Positions 13,597 through 25,361 of a DNA stretch of 64,000 nt are shown here, piece after piece (within the stretch, counting starts at the first letter, position 1; each line of letters opens with the position of its first letter). Below the pieces are notes generated by a model. The model worked only from the letters and a program-made list of their open reading frames with translations. It ran no database searches and was not told where the DNA came from. This DNA comes from Sternotherus odoratus (taxonomy: Eukaryota; Chordata; Testudines; Kinosternidae), in assembly GCA_032164245.1 (NCBI GenBank), contig JAVMKO010000003.1:32673390-32737389 (forward strand), given 5' to 3'. The position numbers and the translations under genes were made by a program.

Positions 13597-13896
13597 GGCC
13601 TGGCCTACACTTCTGAAGGGGGGAGGGTTGACCTAAGATACACAACTTCAGCTACATGAATACTATAGCTGAAGTCGACACATCTTAGGTCGACTTACCT
13701 GCCGTCCTCACGGCGTCAGCGGTCTACAGCAGGCTCCCCTGTTGACTCTGCCTTGCGCTTTTTGGTGAGCTGGAGTTCCAGAGTCAACAGGAGTGCTTCT
13801 TGGGATCAATTGCATCCTGACAAGATGTGATCAATTGATCCCTGATAGCTCGATCGCTCTCTACACATCAATCCAGCCGGTAGGGTAGACAAGGCC
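13597..13896. mobile_element. Harbinger MITE inside CR1, TAA target duplication
   Basis: This 300-bp element interrupts the CR1 3' UTR. Its ends are GGCCTGGCCTACAC (13597-13610) and the complement of GTAGACAAGGCC (13885-13896). A 3-bp TAA flanks it on both sides (13594-13596 and 13897-13899), the signature of PIF/Harbinger insertion. Inner arms CAGCTACATGAATA and TATAGCTGAAGTCG also pair. It shares its body with the copies at 38425-38700 and 58537-58745. Confidence 0.85.
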
Positions 13897-14268
13897 TAAG
13901 GAAGGAGATTCCACCACCTCCCTACTTAACCCATTCCAGTGCTTCACCACCCTCCTAGTGAAAAAGTTTTCCTAATATCCAATCTAAACTTCTGCCTCTG
14001 CAAATTGAGACCATTACTCCTTGTTCTGTCATCTTCTACCACTGAACAGTCTAGAGCCATCCTCTTTGGAACTCCCTTTCAGGGAGTTGAAAGCAGCTAT
14101 CAAACCCCTGCTCATTCTTCTCTTCTGCAGACTAAACTATTCCAGTTCCTTCAGCCTCTTGTCATAACTCATGTGATCCACTCCCCTAATCATTTTTGTT
14201 GCCCTCTGCTGGACTCTCTCCAATTTTTCCACATGCTCCATGTAGCGTGGGGCCCAAAATTGGACACA

Positions 14269-16264
14269 CTACTCCAGATACAGCCTCATCAATGCCAAAT
14301 AGAGGGGAATGATCATGTCCCTCAGTCTGCTGCAAAGGCCCCTACTTATACAACCCAAAATGCCATTGGCCTTCTTGGCAACAAGAGCATACTGACTCAT
14401 ATCCAGCTTCTCATCCACTGTAACTCCGAGGTCACTTTCTGCAGAACTACTACCTAGCCATTCTGTCCTTCGTCTGTAGCAGTGCATGGGATTCTTCTGA
14501 CCTAAGCACAGAACTCTGCACTTGTCCTTGTTGAACCTCTTCAGATTTCTTTGGGCCCAATCCTTTAATTTGTCTAAGTCCCTCTGTATCCTGTCCCTAA
14601 CCTCCAGCGTATCTACCACTCCTCCCAGTTTAGTGTCCTCTGCAAACTTCGTGGGTGCAGTCCATGCCATTCTCCAGATCATTAATATGAAGATCCTGAA
14701 CAAAACTCCAGGACTGACCCTTGGGGCACTCCACTTGATACCAGCTGCCACCTAGACATGGCGCCATTGATCACTACCCGTTGAGTGCGATGATCTAGCC
14801 AACTTTCTATCCACCTTATAGTCCGTTCATCCAGCCTATACTTCTTTAATTTGCTGGCAAGAGTACTGTGGGAGACCATATTGAAAGATTTGCTAAAGTC
14901 AAGGAATAACCTGTCCACTGCTTTCTCCTCATCCACGGAGCCAGTTATTTTCTCATAGAAGGCAATTAGATTAGTCATGCATGACTTGCCCTTGGTGAAT
15001 CCATGCTGACTGCTCCTGATCACTTTCCTCTCCTCAAAGTGCTTCAGAATTGATTCCTCGAGGACCTGCTCCATGATTTTTCCAGGGACTGAGGTGAGGC
15101 TGACTGTCCTGTAGTTCCCCGGGTCCTCCTCCTTCCCTTTTTAAAAGATGGGCACTACATTAGCCTTTATCAAGTCATCCAGGACACCCCCCCCCCCCCA
15201 ATCTCCATGAGTTTTCAAAGATAATGGCCAATGGCTCTGCTAACACATCCACCAACTCCTTTAGCACCCCTGGATACAGTGCATCTAGCCCCATAGACTT
15301 GTGCTCATCCAGCTTTTCTAAATAGTCCTTAACCACTTCTTTCTCAACAGAGAGATGGTCACCTCCTCCCCATACCATGCTGCATAGTGCAGTACTCTGG
15401 GAACTGACATTGTCTGTGAAGACCGAGGCAAAAAAAGCATTGAGTACATTAGCTTTCTCCACATCCTCTGTCACTAGGTTGTCTCCCTCACTCAGCAAGG
15501 GGCCCACACTTTCCATGACTTTCTTGTTGTTAGCTTACCTGAAGAAACCCTTCTTGTTGCAACTAACATCTCCTGCTAGCTGCAACTCCAAGTGTGATTT
15601 AGCCTTCCTAATTTCACGCCTGCATGCCTGAGTAATATTTTTATTCTCCTTCCTGGGCAAATGCCCATCTTCCACTTTTTCTAATCTTCTTTTTTGTGTT
15701 TTAAGATCAGCAAGGATTTCATTGTTAAACCAAGCTGGTTGCCTGCCATATTTACTATTCTTTCTACCCATCAGAATGGTTTGTTCCTGCAACCTCAATA
15801 AGGATTCTTTAAAATTATTGCCAGTCCTCCTGGACTCCTTTCCCCATCATGCTATTCTCCATGGGGACCTTGCCCATCAATTCCCTGAGGGAGTCAGTCT
15901 GCTTTTCTGAAGTTTATATTCTGCTTCTCTCCTTTCTTCCTTTTGTCAAGATCCTGAACTTGACCATCTCATGGTCACTGCCTCCCAGATTCCCATCCCT
16001 GTTTGCTTCCCTGTTTGTGAGCAGCAGATCAAGAAGAGCCCTGCCCCTAGTTGGTTCCTCCAGAAGTCTCACCAGGAAATTGTCCCCTACACTTTCCAAG
16101 AATTTACTGGATTTTATGTCCACCACTGTAATGCTCTTGCAGCAGAAATTGGAGTGATTGAAGTCCCCCATGAGAGCCAGGGCCTGTGATCTAGTAACAT
16201 CTGTTAGTTGCCTCATCCATCTCATCCCCCTGGTTTGGTGGTCTGTATCAGACTCCCACCACAT
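14269..16264 (-). pseudogene. CR1 ORF2 remnant (endonuclease-reverse transcriptase)
   Basis: In the family this protein nicks target DNA with an APE-type endonuclease and reverse-transcribes CR1 RNA at the nick. The C-terminal part of the endonuclease is open at 15914-16264, with GDFNH and GGSDHEMV motifs still present. Reverse transcriptase pieces follow at 15175-15798 and 14682-15074 ([35 protein letters not shown]) and at 14269-14751. The catalytic box that should read FADD reads FAED (glutamate codon at plus 14638-14640), so the first active-site aspartate of the pair is lost. Frame changes lie near 15500-15535, 15075-15175 and 14680-14750, where the GVPQGSVL frame gives way to the FAED frame. 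The N-terminal endonuclease half is missing or unreadable through 5' truncation. Confidence 0.9.
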
Positions 16265-16813
16265 AACCTTTTTTGCTCACATATGTAAACTTAATCCAGA
16301 GACACTCAGGTTTTTCTACAGTTTCATACTGGAGCTCTGAGCAGTCCATACTGCTCTCTTACATACAATACAACTCCTTCACCTTTTTCTCCCCTGCCTG
16401 TCCTTCCTGAACCGTTTATATCCATCCATGACTGTACTCCAGTCATGTGAGTTATCCCACCAAGTCTGTTATTCAAATTACATCATAATTCCTTGACTGA
16501 GCTAGGACTTCCAGTGCTCCCGGCTTTATTCCCAGACATCTTGCATTTGTGTATAGACACTTAAGATAACTCACTGATCATCCTGCTATCTCAGTATGGA
16601 GCAGGAGACCTCCCCTCTTGTGCTCTCCTGTTCATACTTCCTCCTGGTATCCCACTTCCCACTTACCGTGGGGCTTTGGTCTCCTTCCCCTGGTGAACCT
16701 AGTTTAAAGCCCTCCTCACTAGGTTAGCCAGCCTCCTTACAAAGATGCTCTTCCCTCTCATAGTTAGGTGAAACCTATATCTGCCTAGCACTCCTTCTTG
16801 GAACACCATCCCA

Positions 16814-18439
16814 TTCACCATTGAAATGCCCTATTTTGATTTTCTTTGTTTTTCATTTTTACCTGTTGCAAATTTACATACTTCATGTTTTTGGCAATTT
16901 ACTGCTTTTTTGTAACATTTCTCTTCCCTGCCTTCATTTAAATCTGTTTAACTCATATAATTTCCTTTTTGTACAGTTGGGGTCCTCTCTTCTTCTTCTT
17001 CTTTCTGAAGTAATTAAAGAACTTGTTGTTTGTTTTTTAAATGGTCTTCCACAATTGTGGTGGTAAAAAAGAACCAATGTAGCTTTTCACTTGAATGGGG
17101 ATGTAGTCAGTCACAATTATAGAAAAATTAAACTGTTATCTAATCTTTGACCTGAGTAGTCCAGTGAAAGTGGGTAAGCTTATACTATGAATATGATTGG
17201 TAGTCAAATCAATTCGTATAAAAATTTAATCTTTCTTTGAAATCATTAATTTTAATGGTTTAATCCAATATTCAGAAATCTATTACTACTAAATCTTTAC
17301 AGAATAATAAATACAGAATAGATGCAGTGGACCTTTTTGTCCTTCAGAAGTAAAATTTCAAGTTTTGTAGTGCATTATTATAGCTTTGTTTTCTTTTTAT
17401 CTGATGTATAGTAAAACAAAGCAAAAACAAGTAGGTGGCTTTGTTTAATTACTTCTATAGGGATTCTGCAATATTTCCAGTTTGTGTCATTGCTTGTAGA
17501 ATAGTTTTATTACTAAGAAATTATTTGCCTCTGAATTGTAAAAATTCTTAAATTTATATAGTGTTCTATATTCTGAAGTACTTTCTTGATAAGTTCTTTG
17601 TCTTAAAACTAACAAAATGCATCCTTTTGTGATGTCAGTGCTGAGTATTCTTAGAATAATTACTTGTTGCCAGTTACCAGACTGTCCATACCATTGTATG
17701 AAAGTAAGGGGAGACTATTCTAACCTTTGACCTTCTATTCAATGTACTTTTTTTACTCTAATAGGAAAGTCTGCCCAATCCTTAGAACCTCTGAATTATT
17801 ATTATTATTATTATTTATTATTATTATTTGTCCTACATACATTTTTGGCCTCCTAAAGAGACTGCTATAGCCAGGATGGGGTTGATGATGAGTCCCAATT
17901 CCTATAAAATGACCTGCAAAAACAACTATCTCAAACACCAAACTCCCCTTCACCTGCCTTCATGCAATGGAGGGATTCCTACCAGGTGGGGTTGTGAAAG
18001 GTGAGTGTCTGGTGCCCTTGAAAAGAAATCAGACCATGCAGGGTTCTTCATCCTTGTCAAAAAGTTACCTATGACAAGGAAACTCAAAACTGGGGTGCCC
18101 CACCCCTCCAAACAAAGAATCATTCTTGGATGATACCTGCAAATGGATGCTGTAGATGAATGTCCGTAATCATTCATAGTGACATGGCAATGAGAAAACT
18201 AATGCATTTTCACCAGATAATTCTAGAAGTACATTCAATAAGATGTGAACGGATTCCAGGCTGATTGTGTTGGCCAAGCACATATTCTGCATTGAACTTT
18301 CTGTGTGTTGTACCATGAAAACAGGTTACTTCCAGATAATGCAAAATGATTCTCATTTTATAAGTGAAATGTGATTGACTTGGGTGAGTCCAGATTTATT
18401 TGGAATGGAATGATGGTTATTGAGGCAGGATACATGCTT
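16814..18439. other. AT-rich sequence with (ATT)n microsatellite
   Basis: No gene. An (ATT)n run with one extra T lies at about 17796-17828. The 60-80 codon frames here show no domain. Confidence 0.6.
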
Positions 18440-18447
18440 ACCTAGAG

Positions 18448-19188
18448 CAGGGGTGGGCAAACTATGGCCCATGGGCCACATCTGGCCCACGGGACCTTCC
18501 TAACCAGCCCATCTGAGCTCCCATTGGGGAAGGCTGCTCCCAGACCCTCCCCGTTCCTTTGGAGCCTCTGCACACCTGAGCTCCCACTGGGAGAGGCTGC
18601 TCCCAGCCCCTCCCCCACCCTTCCCCCCCCTACTCTCCCAGAGCCTTACCGCGTGGACAGCACTCTGGGGGGCAGGGGGGCATGTTCCACTGGGAGAGCA
18701 GTGCATTATGTCTGGCTCCAACCATGCCACCAGCAGCATGGTAAGGAGGGCAAGGGTATGGATAAGGGGGAGGGAGTCCCAGGGGTCAGTTAGGGGGTCA
18801 GAGGTTTGTAGGATGGGGTTGAGGTTCTGCAGGGGCAGTCAGGGGATGGGGAATTGGGGGGGGGGGGCGTTGTGTATGCATGGGAGTCCCAGGGATCTGT
18901 CGGGGTGGATATGGGTCGGGGGAAAAGGAGCAGAGGGACTTAGGGGGTGGGGTTCTGGGTGGGAGGTTAGGGGCAGGTGGTCTCTGGAGGGGGTGGTCAG
19001 GGGACAAAGAGCATGGGGGATTGGATGGATCTGGGATTCTGAGGGGGGCAACCGGGGGCAGGAAGTGGGAAGGGTCAGATGGGGGCGGGGCCAAGCTATT
19101 TGGGGAGGCACAGGTTTCCCTGACCTGGCCCTCCATACAAGTTTTCAACCCCGATGTGGCCTTCGGGCCAAAAAGTTTGCCCACCCCG
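18448..19188. mobile_element. Non-autonomous hAT element, 741 bp
   Basis: The left end is CAGGGGTGGGCAAACT and the right end is its near-complement (AGTTTGCCCACCCCG), followed inward on both sides by related GGCCC/GGGCC blocks. An exact 8-bp duplication, ACCTAGAG, lies at 18440-18447 and 19189-19196; 8-bp duplications are diagnostic of hAT transposases. The interior is G-rich, and frames of up to 163 codons overlap on both strands with low-complexity translations, so I call no gene. It would need a transposase from elsewhere to move. Confidence 0.9.
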
Positions 19189-19339
19189 ACCTAGAGTGAT
19201 GACTGAATAAGAGCATGGGATAGCACTGCTGATTTAGGAAGCAGGTCATCCACTAGGCAAATAGCCTACGAGCTAGTCATCAGCAAGTTGATAACCCCTG
19301 ATTGGCAGGTCACCCCTATAATGTAATTTTTCCAATGCT

Positions 19340-22300
19340 ATAACCCAAGTAGTGACTAGGGATGAAGAGGTTGAAAAATGCTATGGATACATCAAGAAGG
19401 AGTTGGCACTTGTTCACAACAGAGATCTTTTGTACAAGGTCACTGGAAAGCATGTATTTATCTTAAGTTATTCAGAATGTGGCAGCTGTGTTGGGAAGTT
19501 TGGGTAAGGCTAGACAAACAGCAGAGGGATGTGATTAATGCAATTTGTGTCTGAGAATAACTTAGTATTCATATTTTTGTTCAAGCATAACCCATCAAGT
19601 GATGGACTTGGACATTACCTGATTTTCAAACACAGAGCCAGACAGGCTTCATAATTGTCTTGAAAAGGTGGCATTTTGGTATGACTGGGAGTCAATCCTT
19701 CAAGAAGGTCAACATAGGAGCACATCATAGTTAGTAACAGCCAACATAAAAATCAAACTGCAAAGCTAGAAATGACTAGCAAGTACTTTCAGACTCTTAT
19801 CTCTAAGAGTCTGTGACATGCAAATGGCATTAAGGAAGATGATTGAACAAATGCTGCAAGGTACTGACCTCTTCACAGGTAGGATAGATCAAATAGAGCA
19901 AATCTCTTACTGCATTACAGAAACTGTGGATGAACTCCTGGGGAAACAGATCTAAAGAACTCAGTCTTCTCGATCAACAAAGAGTCTTATCAGTGAAGAA
20001 AGATTGCACTGATTAAAGGGGCAAAAAGAAGGCTGGCTCGAACATCTGTATATCGATACACAGAACCATCTTCCCCCCCCCCCCCAAAATGTCACTGTGA
20101 AGTCCTACTAGAGCATAGTGCTCAAACTTTAATAACCCAAAGACGCCATTTTTTTAAAATTTAGAACTAGCGAAAATACCCAGCGTTGCTTGGGTCTGTC
20201 GGAGGTGGGGAGGGGCCAGACAGCTGAGCGAGTGCAGAGTCTGTTGGAGGGGGGAGGGGGCAGAGAGAAAACCTGACACCCCAACTCACATTTTCACCCC
20301 CCCCACCAACACCCCCTGACCAACACTCACACCTCACCCCCCGTAGACCAAACCTGACACACCCACCTCCCTTTCCCCCTCAACCAAACCCGACACCCCT
20401 ACCTACAACCACAAACAAACCCGACACCCACACCTCACTTACCCCTCGACCGACCCCCACTCCCCTCACCCCCCTCCCCCAACCAAACCCGACTTGGGTC
20501 TGTCGGATGTGGGGAGGGGGCAGAGAGCTGAGCGAGTGCGGGGTCCGTTGGAGGGGGTATTATGACATCATAACTATGTCACAGAGAACAGCAGCTGCAC
20601 AGCTGATGTGAATGGGCTTTAAAGAATTTCACCCCTGGGGGGCATCAGAGGTGAGATTTGAAAAACTCTTTTGACTCGAAAAACTTTTTCGACTCTTACC
20701 CTGATTAGGACCCTAAGACCTATAACTGTACCAAATTTCAAGTCTCTAGCTCAAATGGTGTGGAAGGAGTAAGCGCACATACATGCATACACGCACGCAT
20801 ACACCATTTGACTTATATCTATAGATAGATAGATAGATTTTGCTGTGGACTCCCAAGACCCCCACTCCACCGCTGCCCCTCCTCTTCCTTGCCCCCATCT
20901 CTCCTCCTCCCCACCCTGAAAACTGGGGAACAACTGGAGTTGATCAGTGGGGCCGGTGGACCTCCTGAAGTATGCCTACGGAGCCCCAGGGGTTCACAGA
21001 CCCCAGTTTGAGAAACCTGTACTAAGCCATCAAGATTCTTTCACAGGTAGAATATCATTTTATCCAACACTTGGTGTAGGTATTGTCAGAAGCTATATAA
21101 TCTGAGTGAAACTAATTCTAAATTGGAAATAAAAGGGGCAGAGAAGATTTCTGTGACAAGCTCAACTTATCCCAATCAACCTCTTACTACAGTTGAGGTT
21201 GAGCATGTGTTCTGGACATTGAAAAGCAATAAAACCCCGGGCGTGGATAATATACAAATGAAACTAATAAAAGTGATTGAGAGTCACTCTTCAGGCATAC
21301 CATATGCTTGTCAGTGTATTTCGTAAGTCTGGAAGATGGTCAAGATTTTGACATAGTACCTGATGGATTTTTTTTTTTAAAGGGGATGTGGCTCTTTGTG
21401 GAAATTACCTCACAACATCCTTATTGATACATCCTAGTAAAACAGTGCTGTGCATTTTCTTGAAGAGAATTGCACTCAAGATAAACTTGACTAAAGTTCT
21501 TTCTGACTAAAAAGATGGATTTAGACCCAAAAGATGTACAGTGGTATAAATATTCCATATGCATATGTTTATGTGAGACCGTGCTGGAGAATGAGGGGAA
21601 GGTGATCCATGTCTGCATCGATTTTACTAAGGTATTTGACAGGCATGTGGCACAAACCTCTTTGGGCAATCCTGTGATTGGTTAGAGTTTGAAAATATAA
21701 GGCTCATGTCTTCTGTGTCTGAGTATAATCAGAGTAGTTGGTTTGATTTCAGGACAGATGTCAGGGCTACATGCTATAATCAGCTCACTTCAACTGGTAT
21801 CGTGACGAAATCTTGAGTCACTGATTGAAACATATATGAAGATGTAGCTATCAGTGGATAAAAAATTATTCCTCTGCGCTTTGTTGATATTGACCTGATT
21901 TGGATCATCCCAAGATGAAGTGCAAAAATGGCTAGGAGTAGTGGTGGAAACAGAGAAATCAGATGTAAAGATATCACATGGAAACCAAACAGACGACATC
22001 TAAATCTGTTGAAAAGGCAAAGAGATTCCTGCCCAAATCTGAGGAGACATTGTGGTGTGTCAATCATGTCAAATACCAGGGCATCATGACTTCAAGGGAC
22101 TTTAAAATCTGAAGTGGAATTAATTTGAGAATCCTGGTCTAGAGCCATTCAACAACATTTGAAGAAACAAAGTATGAAATAAAAATGTGAAGTAATAAAA
22201 AATTGATGCAATCTCTTGTCTTCATCTTCCTATAAGCATGCAAGTTACTGATGGTAAGGAAACAGGACATTGAGGCTTTTATCTTTGAATTTGAATGCTA

Positions 22301-22640
22301 CAGGTGACTACTGAACGTTAGCTAGACCTTGCACGTGACTAATGAGGTAATCATCTGAATTTATAGCATAATGTCAATGATACCTGATATCATCATGACG
22401 ATGGGATGAAGAAAACTTGTGTTTGCAGGACATGTGGGTCAGATGAACAGAGGCCGATTGCTGCAGTAAGTCTTTTTGCAGAGATCGATGCCAGGTGCTG
22501 CGGTTACTCAGGGGGTGTGCGGATCACTATGACTGGTCAGCCACATTGGTGAAGTATGAGATACCTCTTAAAGCTGGGTAAAGGCCGCAGAATGAGAAAG
22601 GAAGATTGCTGGCTAATGAATCCCCTGTATTTGTGCTAAT
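19340..22640 (+). pseudogene. Decayed RTE-like non-LTR retrotransposon
   Basis: Conceptual translation in shifting frames recovers the domain order of an APE-type LINE. An endonuclease remnant around 19540-19760 resembles the 'TWTSPDG..RNQIDYI..RRW' segment. The reverse transcriptase follows: NKTPGVDNIQMKLIK at about 21225-21275, a 'VIHVCIDFTKVFD' box at about 21605-21645, and an RFVDIDLI form of the 'FADDIDL' active-site box near 21880-21905. A C-terminal part at 22030-22470 has patches like 'KYLG', 'CYRRLL', 'HVTNE' and 'FAGHV..MN'. In the active box the first catalytic Asp appears replaced by Val, and stops are frequent, so the copy is dead. A Helitron interrupts it at 20167-20837. Assignment to the RTE clade rather than a related one is inference. 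Confidence 0.7.
20167..20837 (-). mobile_element. Non-autonomous Helitron, 671 bp, expanded interior
   Basis: On the minus strand it begins TC just after an A (20836-20838), shares AAGTCAAATGGTGTATGCGT near its start with the copy at 25362-25702, and ends in a hairpin (ACCCA/TGGGT at plus 20178-20195), then about seven bases, then CTAG (20167-20170) next to T. A 5'-TC start, a hairpin before a 3'-CTRR end and insertion between A and T define Helitrons. The interior is longer than in the other copy because a roughly 70-bp GGGTCTGTCGGA..GAGCGAGTGC segment occurs twice (about 20191-20260 and 20496-20560) around a C-rich 230-bp stretch. No Rep/helicase coding. Confidence 0.75.
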
Positions 22641-22917
22641 TGTAATGTGACTTTTTATGATGCTTTGCACTACATGAATAACAAATATGACATTCATAGT
22701 CTGAAATTTAAAAACACACCCATGTACACTACACGAAAGTAAAATTTTATGTAGTGTAGACTGAATTCTATTGTACAGACATGTTGTTGTCTCATGGACT
22801 CAGCATACCAGATGAAGCAGCAACAGCAGGTCTCAGACTAGGACATTCATCTTCTAGCCCTTCATTTCCTTTTTACAATCCATCAACACAGTTTGCCCAC
22901 AGGTCCTCACCTCCTCC
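22641..22917. other. Short unassigned stretch before LTR
   Basis: No gene or clear repeat. TGTAGTGTAGACTGAATTC near 22751-22769 resembles a MITE arm but has no partner. Confidence 0.4.
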
Positions 22918-22922
22918 AGAGT

Positions 22923-23718
22923 TGTAAGAGAGAACTTCCCCCACTCTAAACTCTGGGGTAACAGAGGGGGGTCTCTTATGCAACACCAAATAACTGTAAG
23001 CTACTTTCTTAGCCTAAGTTAAATCTTTTCCCCCCAAAACCCAAACTCTTCCAGTTGGGGATTGGATCTAGCTGCCACCACTCAGTAATCACCCCAAGAC
23101 TATGGGGTGAGGTACCTTGACACCCCCTCTCTCTCCCTTAAGCCACTTGAGAGAGAAAAGAACTCAGGCTTCCAGCCCCCACTTCTCCCCCTTGCTCTCA
23201 GGAGAGAGACTTAGATGCACAGACCCCCCCCCCCCTACCCGGGAACTGGGTCAAATCCAAAGCTAGGACAACTTTAAGGTAATAACCAAACACTTTTTAT
23301 AACAAAAAAGGTTTAATAAAGAAAAGAGAACAACGCAAACACTTAATACACTTTCACAGATATAAAGCTTTCTATCCTGAGTCTTCGTGCATAAACCAGC
23401 CTAGCCCCTCCCTGGAGATTCCTCTCTCTGCTAAATGTTACAGTCCAGAGACACCAGAGATCAGATGCAAAGCTTATACAGGTACAATTCTACTTATAGT
23501 CCCCCTAACTTAAGGATAGAGGAAGGAAAAGGAGAAAAGGATTCTCCATAGCTGGAAAGAAGAGATGGGGAGTTGCCCACAGCCAGCACCGAGGAGAACT
23601 GAAACTAAACCTCCCCCTCGGTCCCGAGGGACAGGAGCTCTTACGTCACCCCCCTCTGAGGTTCAGTTAACCCCATACAGGTAAAACAACAACTCTCAAG
23701 CACTTCGCACTTATGACA
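22923..23718 (-). mobile_element. Solo LTR, 796 bp, 5-bp target duplication
   Basis: On the minus strand the segment begins TGTCATAAGTGCGAAG and ends near TCTCTCTTACA, giving TG..CA termini. AGAGT is repeated exactly at 22918-22922 and 23719-23723. It belongs to the same family as 44095-44878: both share 'CACTCT..ACTCT..GGTAA', 'CTTAGCCTAAGTTAAA'-like, 'CCCCTCCCT' and 'CTCTGAGGTTCAGTTAACCCC'-like blocks in the same order. There is no internal gag or pol, so the element has collapsed to one LTR, as expected from recombination between two LTRs. Confidence 0.8.
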
Positions 23719-23723
23719 AGAGT

Positions 23724-24689
23724 GTATTAATTAAACACCAAATCCGCAGCCCAGTATCAAGCCTGACTATGTCGGACTGGGAACCCAAGACGAAAAGGTG
23801 AAGAGCAGACCAAACCTGGATTGGAGTTTAAAGGCCAAAAGACAGACCAAAAACACACCACATTTTCTAATCTCATGATCTTTAGACTTGTGGTGTGTGT
23901 GTGTTTTTTTTTTTTTTGTTTGTTTTTTAAACTTTCAGTGTTGGTGTTGGCACTCTGTTTACTCCTACCTCCGTCAACTCAGGACCTTCTCTACTACATT
24001 CCCATAAGTTGTCCTACAGAGAACCCCTTCATAGCTAAACTCTGCACTGCTTGGAGTATGTAAACTATCTATATAATGCTCCTAAAATCCATTATCCCAG
24101 ATTGTATATACTTGTTCTAACGACTGAGAATCCTCCACAGCTGCAGAGGTGGGGTTTGGTTTACTGCTAAATGGTAGGATTTGCACACTGCATCAGACAT
24201 AATTCCTTAAATATAAATTTCATACCAACTGGAATAATGGGTTAAATTTTGCCCCTCTTGGCCTCAAAAGTAGTCCTGTTACTGACTACAGTAGGGCCAG
24301 ACTTTCACCTATTGCCTGCAACTTTTCTGTAGGGATTTCTATGCCTGAGGCTACCTTTGATATTCGCTTTAGTGGGCTCCCTCAAACCCTCAAAATGTCT
24401 AATACATTTCTCCATTACAGCACAGTTAACTATGATAGCTATGTTTTACTTCCATGAACATTAACCTGGGTTATGCCCTATAATCCATATAAAGCCAGTG
24501 TTGCCCCTTGGGTCTACATGGTTAGCTAGTATTTGGGGCTTTGCAGGATTGTTTCCATTGGAAGGAGAAATGGATGATTTGAGTCAGGTATAACATTTGC
24601 TGCAATTCTGTTTATTTACAAAGAATGTACACAGTCCTGTTCTGAATGTGGTAAGAAGAAGCCCCTTGTTGGACCTTCATTGTAATACA
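23724..24689. other. Unique-looking sequence with TG/T tract
   Basis: A (TG)n/T-rich tract lies at 23891-23928. No domain or mobile element ends were recognised. Confidence 0.5.
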
Positions 24690-25175
24690 TATCAGAAGCC
24701 TAGAAGGAATTCTTGGAGTCCATTCTTATCCTTCAGGAAATAGAGCCGGCTATGAAAGAAACAAAGCATCGTAAATTCTCAGGTACTGATATATTTCCAA
24801 TTGAGTTTTAGATAAAAAAAAGTCTTAGTATATTCAAAGAGGCCTGTGAGATATTTAGTTCTATGACGCTACCTCCCACAATGGAAGAGGTAATTTTATC
24901 CAAGCCAGGAAAAGATCCCGCTAACTGTAAAAATTACAGGCCCATTTCATTGATAAATTGCAATTTGAAGGTCTTGCCAAAGTCCTGGGGTGGAGGGTGA
25001 TGGGGAAAGGGAGTTGTTAATCAAATTATATATAAATCAGGTCAGAGTTATTAAATCTAGGCAAGAGACCAACAACCTTGGATAACTCATTGATACAATT
25101 GCAATTTCACAACACTAGAACAAACCTTTGATAGAATTATCATTAAGTGCTGAAAAAGTCTTCAATAATCCAGGC
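24690..25175 (+). pseudogene. L1/Tx1-like reverse transcriptase fragment
   Basis: Translation gives, in one main frame with a few stops, a 'KHRKFSGTDIFPIEF' segment (the usual 'K.PG.DG...EFYK'), then LPPTMEEVILSKPGKDPANC at about 24870-24930 and 'KNYRPISLINCNLK' at about 24930-24975, then a degenerate 'Q..ARDQQ' segment and LSAEKVFN near 25144-25168 (normally 'LSLDAEKAFD'). This is the order of RT domains 2-4 of L1-clade LINEs. No endonuclease or 3' end was found. The RTE-like LINE upstream is a different lineage. Confidence 0.75.
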
Positions 25176-25361
25176 CATGCAATGGGCATATCCTATCTCA
25201 AATAATAAAATGCCTACATGTATAAAACTAAGGGTATGGCCTTCACCGGTAAGGGCCAGGGGCCTGGAGCTGGCTGGTTCTGCAAAATTAGCTCTTCTGG
25301 CCATACCTAGGATGGGAGGTAGGTGTTTATTAGTAAAAACAGCTGGATATTGAGGAGCTAA

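Larger units (their letters stand above)
13489..16813 (-). mobile_element. CR1 LINE, 5'-truncated, minus strand
   Basis: Read on the minus strand this is a chicken-repeat-1 type non-LTR retrotransposon: endonuclease, reverse transcriptase and the conserved CR1 3' UTR ending near 13489 (GGTTGGAAGGGACCTCAGGA in plus orientation, 13498-13517). The terminal 8-mer repeat is degenerate. The 5' end breaks at about 16813, as expected from incomplete reverse transcription. The copy is old: ORF2 is broken by several frameshifts and stops. A 300-bp Harbinger MITE sits in its 3' UTR. Confidence 0.9.

Noticed and set aside
18464..19199. Frames of 104-163 codons on both strands
   Set aside because: They follow the G-rich interior of the 741-bp hAT element and one runs past its end.
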